A program made the position numbers and the translations under genes. Positions 57,673 through 64,000 of a stretch of DNA of 64,000 nucleotides are shown here, piece after piece. This DNA is from Poecilobothrus nobilitatus (Eukaryota > Arthropoda > Insecta > Diptera > Dolichopodidae), in the NCBI GenBank assembly GCA_947095535.1, contig OX352774.1, positions 70,618,416 through 70,682,415 on the forward strand, written 5' to 3'. Below the pieces are notes generated by a model that was not told where the DNA came from, did not search any database, and was given only the letters and a program-made list of their open reading frames with translations. The first letter of the stretch is position 1, and every line of letters starts with the position of its first letter.

Positions 57673-60600
57673 AGTAATTTGGAAGGAAATCTGACAGATG
57701 TAAATTTTGGAGGAAATCTGAAAAAAAAAATGGCCGCTATGATGTTTTAAAAGTATATATAGTATATTAATTTGGTCCTGCTTTAAATACCTATTATATA
57801 AAAATATCATCATTGCCAGCGTAATTTATATGAAATGTATGTGGTACAATTCTAGAAATAAAATATTTTTTATATGTGGACAACGTCTCGTTAAATTCTT
57901 GTGTATTATAATTGGTAGCTACAATAAGAAGTTATAAAAATATAAAATAATTAAAACCATTAGGTCAAAACTAATAGGTCATATCACATGTAAGATATTA
58001 TTAATTTCTAAGTCGTGTAGGCAAATAAAATATTTTTTTTTAGAAATTATACATAGTTTTATATCGGAGTATTTTAAAAGTACTGAATATTTTAGAGAGT
58101 TTAGTTTTAATGCCATGTTCCAACGAAAGTAAAATTATAAAACGAATATCTTCTTCTTGGCAGATAGGAACATTATACAGACTTATAAATCTGTAGCAAA
58201 TAAATATTGCAATATAATGAATAATTTTGGCTCTGATAAAGGACTCTGATAAAGTAAGCTTCATTTGTATCACAGTTTACAAGAAGGATTGCATAGGATC
58301 AAGTGATTTATTTAAAGACGTAATTACTTTCTGTTTGTTATCACAAGCAAAGACGACTTTCAATCATATAATTTTATTCAGCCTTTTAATGAAAAAGTAT
58401 TTTATGCTTTTAACCGATTTTAACCGCTTTTAAAAACAAAGGTTATTTTTTTTTAATTAAATATTATATGAAATATTAAAAAATAATTTAAAATCTATTT
58501 AAAAAAATTCATTAATAGTAAATTGTTAACATATTTCGAAAGTGTTTTTAATAATTTTTATTACATAAAATTAGAATTTAAAAAAAAAATTACAACATAC
58601 TTTTGGATTAGTACTAAAATTTAATACAGGATCAGGATGAGGATCATATATTTATATTGACTTATATCTATAATTTGTTATTCACCGTCTCTTATATAAA
58701 TCCTATAAAAAATTATAATAAAAAAGAAGAAAAGGGGTGAAAAACTTTTTAGTTTTTTGTATATATTACATATATATATATGCTGATATGCATAAAGAAA
58801 AATAATTATTTACATTTCACACAAGAGACATTTTATTAAATCCTGTATAACGCAACAACATATTCCTTTTATAATTCTTGGATTTGATAAAAACGATTTG
58901 TAAATCCTTTTTGAATAATAATTTTTTTTTTTTGTTAAGTAAATATTTATAAAATGTTTCTAAATAAATATGATATTATTATGTTTGTTTTTTTTTTCTT
59001 TAAAACATCAATTTATTTTTAATTTACATTTTTATTACCCTTGATAGACTTTTTATGTGAAATAAAAAAAAAAATAAAAATTTAAATCACATAAAATTCA
59101 AAACTAAACTGATAAGTTTTTTCTTATCATTTTAATTTTCTTTTTTTGAATTTTTTTTTTTAAATTAACTTTTTTTCAATAAATCCTTTACTGTATATTA
59201 TATTGTAAATTTTAACCTTAAAAAAAAAGGAACGTACATATATTTGGAAAAATTAAAAATTGTTTGCTTGTCCGTATATTTAAATTTTAATAAAATATTG
59301 ACTCAGCAGTAATGTCAAACTTATTTTTCTTCTCTTATTCACCATTTAAGAAGCTTTGATCATCCACAATAGTTAATTTTATTCAAATTTATATAATAAC
59401 CTAAAGTTTCCTACAATATTAATTGGGAAGTACAAGATTATGAAACATTTTAATGTTACGCACCTGCCATCTATTATCTGGTACAAGAATTATTTTTAAT
59501 TATTTTTATTTATTTTCTTAAGATCAATCGTCTCGGTATTAAAGGATTTAGCACTTGATTATAGAGCGAATTTTTAGCCAAAAAGATATACTAATAGTAT
59601 ATAAATCAAACTAAACGTTAGTATGTATTAGTTGAATAATCAAAACCTTTTATACTAAACATAACTTTGGTTCTATAAAATGCATATTCATTCATCATTT
59701 GTGAATTCTAGGATATCAATGCTCTTTGTAGGTTACATAGAATACTCTAGAATTCTAAAAATTATAAAAATATTTTAATTTCAGTAAAATTACTCGCAAA
59801 AAGGGAGCTGTAATAGAAAACGATTGCGACTTCGTAACAGTTCAAACCAGATCTCGACTCTTAATAAAATGTTTATGATTTGATCATAATTCTTTTAATC
59901 ATAATTGCGATTTTAGAAATTATCGCACTAATAATTTAATAATAATTTTCATTCTAAATTTTTCCATTTAAATTCTGAAAAAGCTTTAGAAATGTTAAAA
60001 AAAAAGGATCCTTGTTAATTCTAATTGTTTTAAACGCGTTTACATTTTTTATTGTGACATTTTGAACTTCATACAATTTTTAAGTTTATGTGGGCCTAGA
60101 AATTTTCTTATAGGAATTCTAAATAAGTTCAATTTAATACAAATCTAATTAAGGTTTTATATAAGATAATAATAAAGTTTCAAAACTGGGGATACATCCA
60201 TTATACAACCTACAAAGATGATCCACGCACGATTTTATCGTTATCATTTCTGATCTATAAAGAAGTACCTATATGTGGAAGTACGACAAACATTAAAACA
60301 CTACAATTTTCGACTCTGCTACTCTTCTTTCCGTATATAAATTATAACAAAAATGTGTTCCTTAATTCTTTCCAATAATTCTAAAAATAAATTAACTTTA
60401 AAATTTGTAAATTCATATTTTTAGATGCCATTTTTTTTTTTGATAACGAATAAAGCTTTAAAAATGACTCGCAATTATTTTTTGTTTTATTTTCTTGATT
60501 TTTTTTTATAAGGATTTCTTTTATATAAAAAAAAAAATTGTTTTTGTTTCCTAATAAATCCTTAATTATCATAAATAAATTGAAGAATTATTTATAATAA

Positions 60601-61000
60601 TATTCTTTCAAAAAAAAAAAAAAATAAATAAATAAATAAACAAAAAAATGTCGATCCAAACCTGATTTGTTGTTGTTGGTATTGTAAGGATTTTGATTCA
60701 ATTTGATTGTAAATAAAAATATTTAAAAGGATAAAAATTTGATATCATATTAAAAAATAAAAGATTTTTACTATATATAAAATTTAATATATACATATAT
60801 ATATTTAAAATATATACTAAAAAAAAATAAAATAATCAAATAAAAATTATAAAAAAAAGAATAAAACAAAAAAAAACTCCCGAGGGACATAAAAAAAAGA
60901 AAAAGCGAAACCAAAAATGATGAAATATTAAGGAAAATCAAAACAAAAAAAAAACAATAAAGACATTCTTATTCTTTATTTTTCCTGTAAGAAAAAACAA
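57673..61000. other. Non-coding stretch, nothing assigned
   Basis: Homopolymers, TA-rich runs and chance frames (58040-58273 -, 58227-58433 +) without motif. No gene was recognised. Confidence 0.45.
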
Positions 61001-62880
61001 TCACTACAAGGTGTCATTTTAATGACTTTTTATAAAACAAAAGAGTACGAGAATAAATTGACAATTTTTTTTCAATTTTTGTATCTATAACTGATATAGA
61101 AAATGGATTGGAAATGACATTGAAATGGCAGCATTAAAAGAGAGTCCTAATTTTCCAATCCTTAAGTTTCCTGCGCAAAAAAAGTTGTATATATATAATA
61201 AATGTGAAATATACAACTGTGAAATTTAATATCCTCATATATAATGATACTTAATTATGCTAGATATGTAAAATTTTCTAAAAGATGATCTTAATGGCAA
61301 TGGGCATTAGATCATGAGTTTTCTGGCAATAACTTCTGTAAAATTTGTTTGGTTCAGCTTATCGGATCATTTTCAAATTTATATAAATGTATTTATGTTT
61401 CTAATTAAGTAAAATATCATGCAATTTTATAAAATTTGATTAAATTTTATATAAACACCATATAAACATGCTTGTATGAACATCGTAGAGTTGACACAGT
61501 CTTTCTTCATTTCAACTGTGAATACGGTAAAAGATGACAGCTATCATTTAATAATTAAAAAACTCAAATATGGCTCGATACCGTGATATTGATAATCACT
61601 GCTTTCTCATTTTCTTTTTACTCTTTGTTTCTGTAGGTTCTGTAGAAAAAAGAAAAATCTTTTTGTTTCTTTTTATTACTAAAGATCCTACTATTTCTTG
61701 ACTTTTTCTCCAAAATCTCTCAGAATTGTATATACCACCAATATTATTATCCTGTCAGTTTCGTCATGTGTAACGAATGCTATAGTGCTGAAATTTTATT
61801 TTTGAAATAACTGATGAAAGATGTTGACATTTGCAGATTGAACATTTTAAAGCGAAAATCTTGAAAAAAACTGTATGTGTGTTTATAATGAATATTCAAA
61901 AAAAGTCTTTCATTGTAAGTAAATGAATGATAAAAAAAATAAACTATAGCTTTAAGTTCGGAATAAAAAGTCAAATGAAAGAAAAAAACTATAGGATTTA
62001 TTTTACTCTCGTCAATCACAGTGTTTTTCTAATCTTAAAGTTTTCCAAAAAAAAACTTAGTTGAAATTTACTAGTAAAAAACTTTTCTTCAAAAAATAAA
62101 ATCTTCAAACTATTCAATTAATCCTCGTAAAAATTTTTATGGGGTTGAAACATTTTAAATATCTTTTTCCACACCTAATAAATATTCAATTTTTGTTTAT
62201 TCCTATGAGGATAAGTGACATTACAATAACAACAAAAATATATTAAAGGACTAAATTTTAATTCTAGTATAAATATCTATATATGTATATGTATAATAAA
62301 TTTAATACCCATTATATTGAACAATTATATCCTGATTATATCCTTAATTTTAAAATATTTTGTTTTTCATTTTTTTTTTATTTTTATTGAAATTTATTTT
62401 GTCTAAAAACAAAAACAAAAATTAAATATTTTAAAAAAATTAGTACGACAGAAAAGAGCTTATCAACATGAGTTCAAATCTAACTCAAACCAAACAATTT
62501 TTGTCACTTCTAATGTTTTCACTAAAGTGGTATTGAATGCATGATGTCGTTTAATAAGTATTGCAGTATGGAATCATTAGTGTTTGTGGTTTAATAGTTA
62601 GGTCTACCGGATCTTTTTTAATGCAATAATGTATTATAAATGTTGAACCTTGTATTTAAAATTAATGATTTTTTTACTTCTCTAAACTCTTTTAAGTTTC
62701 CACTATGTACATACGGCATAAGCAACTTGAACATGGTTATTATATTCTTTCTGCTTTTGTATAAAACTTTTTGTTTCAGTTCTGCACTTTGGCTTCATAT
62801 AAATTTTAAAATTTTTACTGTCTGGTAAATTAATTTTTATCTTGAAATTTTTTTCTATACCACTATTCATTTAGTAATTG
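61001..62880. other. Non-coding stretch, nothing assigned
   Basis: Sequence composition is slightly less A/T-tract-dominated than the left half, but no coding frame, RNA or repeat family could be supported. Confidence 0.4.
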
Positions 62881-64000
62881 GATGAAAACGATATGACAGT
62901 CGATAAATGTTCCATTTTGACAAAATCAACCATTAAAGTTTGGAAATGTCTCAAAGTGGATCTACAGTATTATAAATTATTGAATTGAATATTAAAAATT
63001 CAATAGAAACTTGTATTTGCCGTGTTGTTCCCAAAATTGATGATGATTATATGTTCAATTTTCATATAAGTATAAGAAGAACGTCAATACCTTCGTCCAT
63101 CCATAACCCTAATTTTCTTAAACACATTTCCCCGCAAATAATATTTTATACATCTTTATTGCCCAAACCAAACTGCACATTATGTTTTGGATTACAGGAC
63201 CCATCCTAAAGTTTGGTTTTAAAGGCGGTGGTTTTGGTTGGTTAAAGTTCAATACTACCCAGACGAATATCGTGCAGTTCCTTTGAGTGACTTTCGATTT
63301 TTTCCACAGTCTCTCGTAAAAATAAAACCAAAATCACATTTATGCAGTACAACAATACTAAAGATCCTAATCTATTGTTTGATCAAAAAAAGAATTGGTA
63401 TTTAGTATGTTAAAGTATCATACGTTGATGGAGCAATTGTGCTCGTATCATTTCTCTCTTGTGTCTTTCGATAATGTGACATATAAGAAGTTGTAACTCT
63501 AACTTTTGTACCTAATAAGTTAAAAGCAAGTAGGAATACGGAAACAGATCGAGTTATGTACATAGATAAAGTTTCTTGGACAAATCAAATCCCGAATTTG
63601 GGTAGACCTAAAAAAAGAGTACAAGATATGTAATGTCAACAATAACGATAACAATAATTTCATAAAATAATAATTATTCACCCTCAATTATACGCAATTA
63701 CATGAACAAATCATAATGATTTTGTTGGTTAGTTTTGTGTTAGGTTTTGGTTTTCAATGTTTTTGTTGTTTAGAAAAAAAAAATTATTTGTAGTATAAAT
63801 TATGACACGTGCCATAAACGTGCCACTCTTTTTTTTTTTTTTTTGTTTTTTTGTTTTTCTGATAAGAGTGATTACATAAAGTATTACAGTGTTGTTGAGA
63901 AAAATGAGTGTGATTTTGATACAAGAGGAACTGAACTGATCCATTAATGATGAAATGAGAAATGATTTTGTTATGCTGATGGGATATTGGGATATTTTAT
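62881..64000. other. Non-coding or unrecognised; one 74-codon frame without family
   Basis: The + strand frame 62985-63209 (…PKPNCTLCFGLQDPS) and its flanks to about 63640 have more balanced composition (CCTTCGTCCATCCATAACCC, GGCGGTGGTTTTGGTTGG). No domain, start context or splice site makes it a gene. It might be an old retroelement piece. The right edge contains a poly-T tract at 63829-63842 and nothing else recognised. Confidence 0.35.

Overview
This is an extremely A+T-rich eukaryotic window (about four-fifths A/T by eye, not counted) with dense poly-A and poly-T tracts, microsatellites and many decayed transposable elements. Only one coding exon of a cellular gene can be supported: a minus-strand first exon (615-828) that I read as the start of shade/CYP314A1, the ecdysone 20-monooxygenase of insects. 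Its sequence resembles the dipteran form most, so the window is probably from a fly or other insect with a large AT-rich genome. The species cannot be told from the sequence.

Layout. 1-614 is the beginning of the first intron of the P450 gene, which runs leftward out of the window. From 829 to 64000 lies about 63 kb upstream of that gene, a gene desert filled with repeats. Recognisable pieces are: (i) a short tRNA-derived SINE with an intact copy and 10-bp target duplications (21530-21718) and fragments at 1975-2090 and 39965-40057; (ii) a second, unusually long tRNA-headed retroelement (40186-40861 and 51848-52476, fragments at 43725-43860 and 51185-51285); (iii) 3' ends of non-LTR retrotransposons at 9442-9600, 29080-29350, 31355-31845, 32800-33110 and 47425-47640; (iv) a mariner/Tc1-type transposase pseudogene at 57003-57672; (v) a hAT-like MITE at 43981-44722; (vi) a 0.7-1.3 kb family with inverted ends and a GGAC-type microsatellite (2434-3135, 50412-51184, 55353-56680, and diverged copies at 11108-11385, 27690-28655 and 47645-48745).

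The most unusual content is a set of foldback structures at about 7.8, 11.4, 14.2, 14.7, 15.1, 26.6, 28.0, 36.3, 39.6, 42.4, 45.6 and 54.0 kb. Their two arms are not simple terminal repeats but irregular arrays of a short degenerate motif, direct within an arm and inverted between arms. The motif differs from group to group (AAAATCTCG, CAAATGAAATACAG, GGAATTAAAGCC, TTCACCGCTTCAG, CCGAACTTATCT, CACAGTAAA, ATTATGACTCAT). Several of them carry the same roughly 86-bp core repeat between different arms. This swapping of arms and core is the signal I would follow first.

Nothing in the window suggests bacteria, a virus, an operon or CRISPR. Transcription of the P450 exon runs from right to left, so 829 upward is where its promoter and any enhancers would lie, but no regulatory site can be named with confidence.
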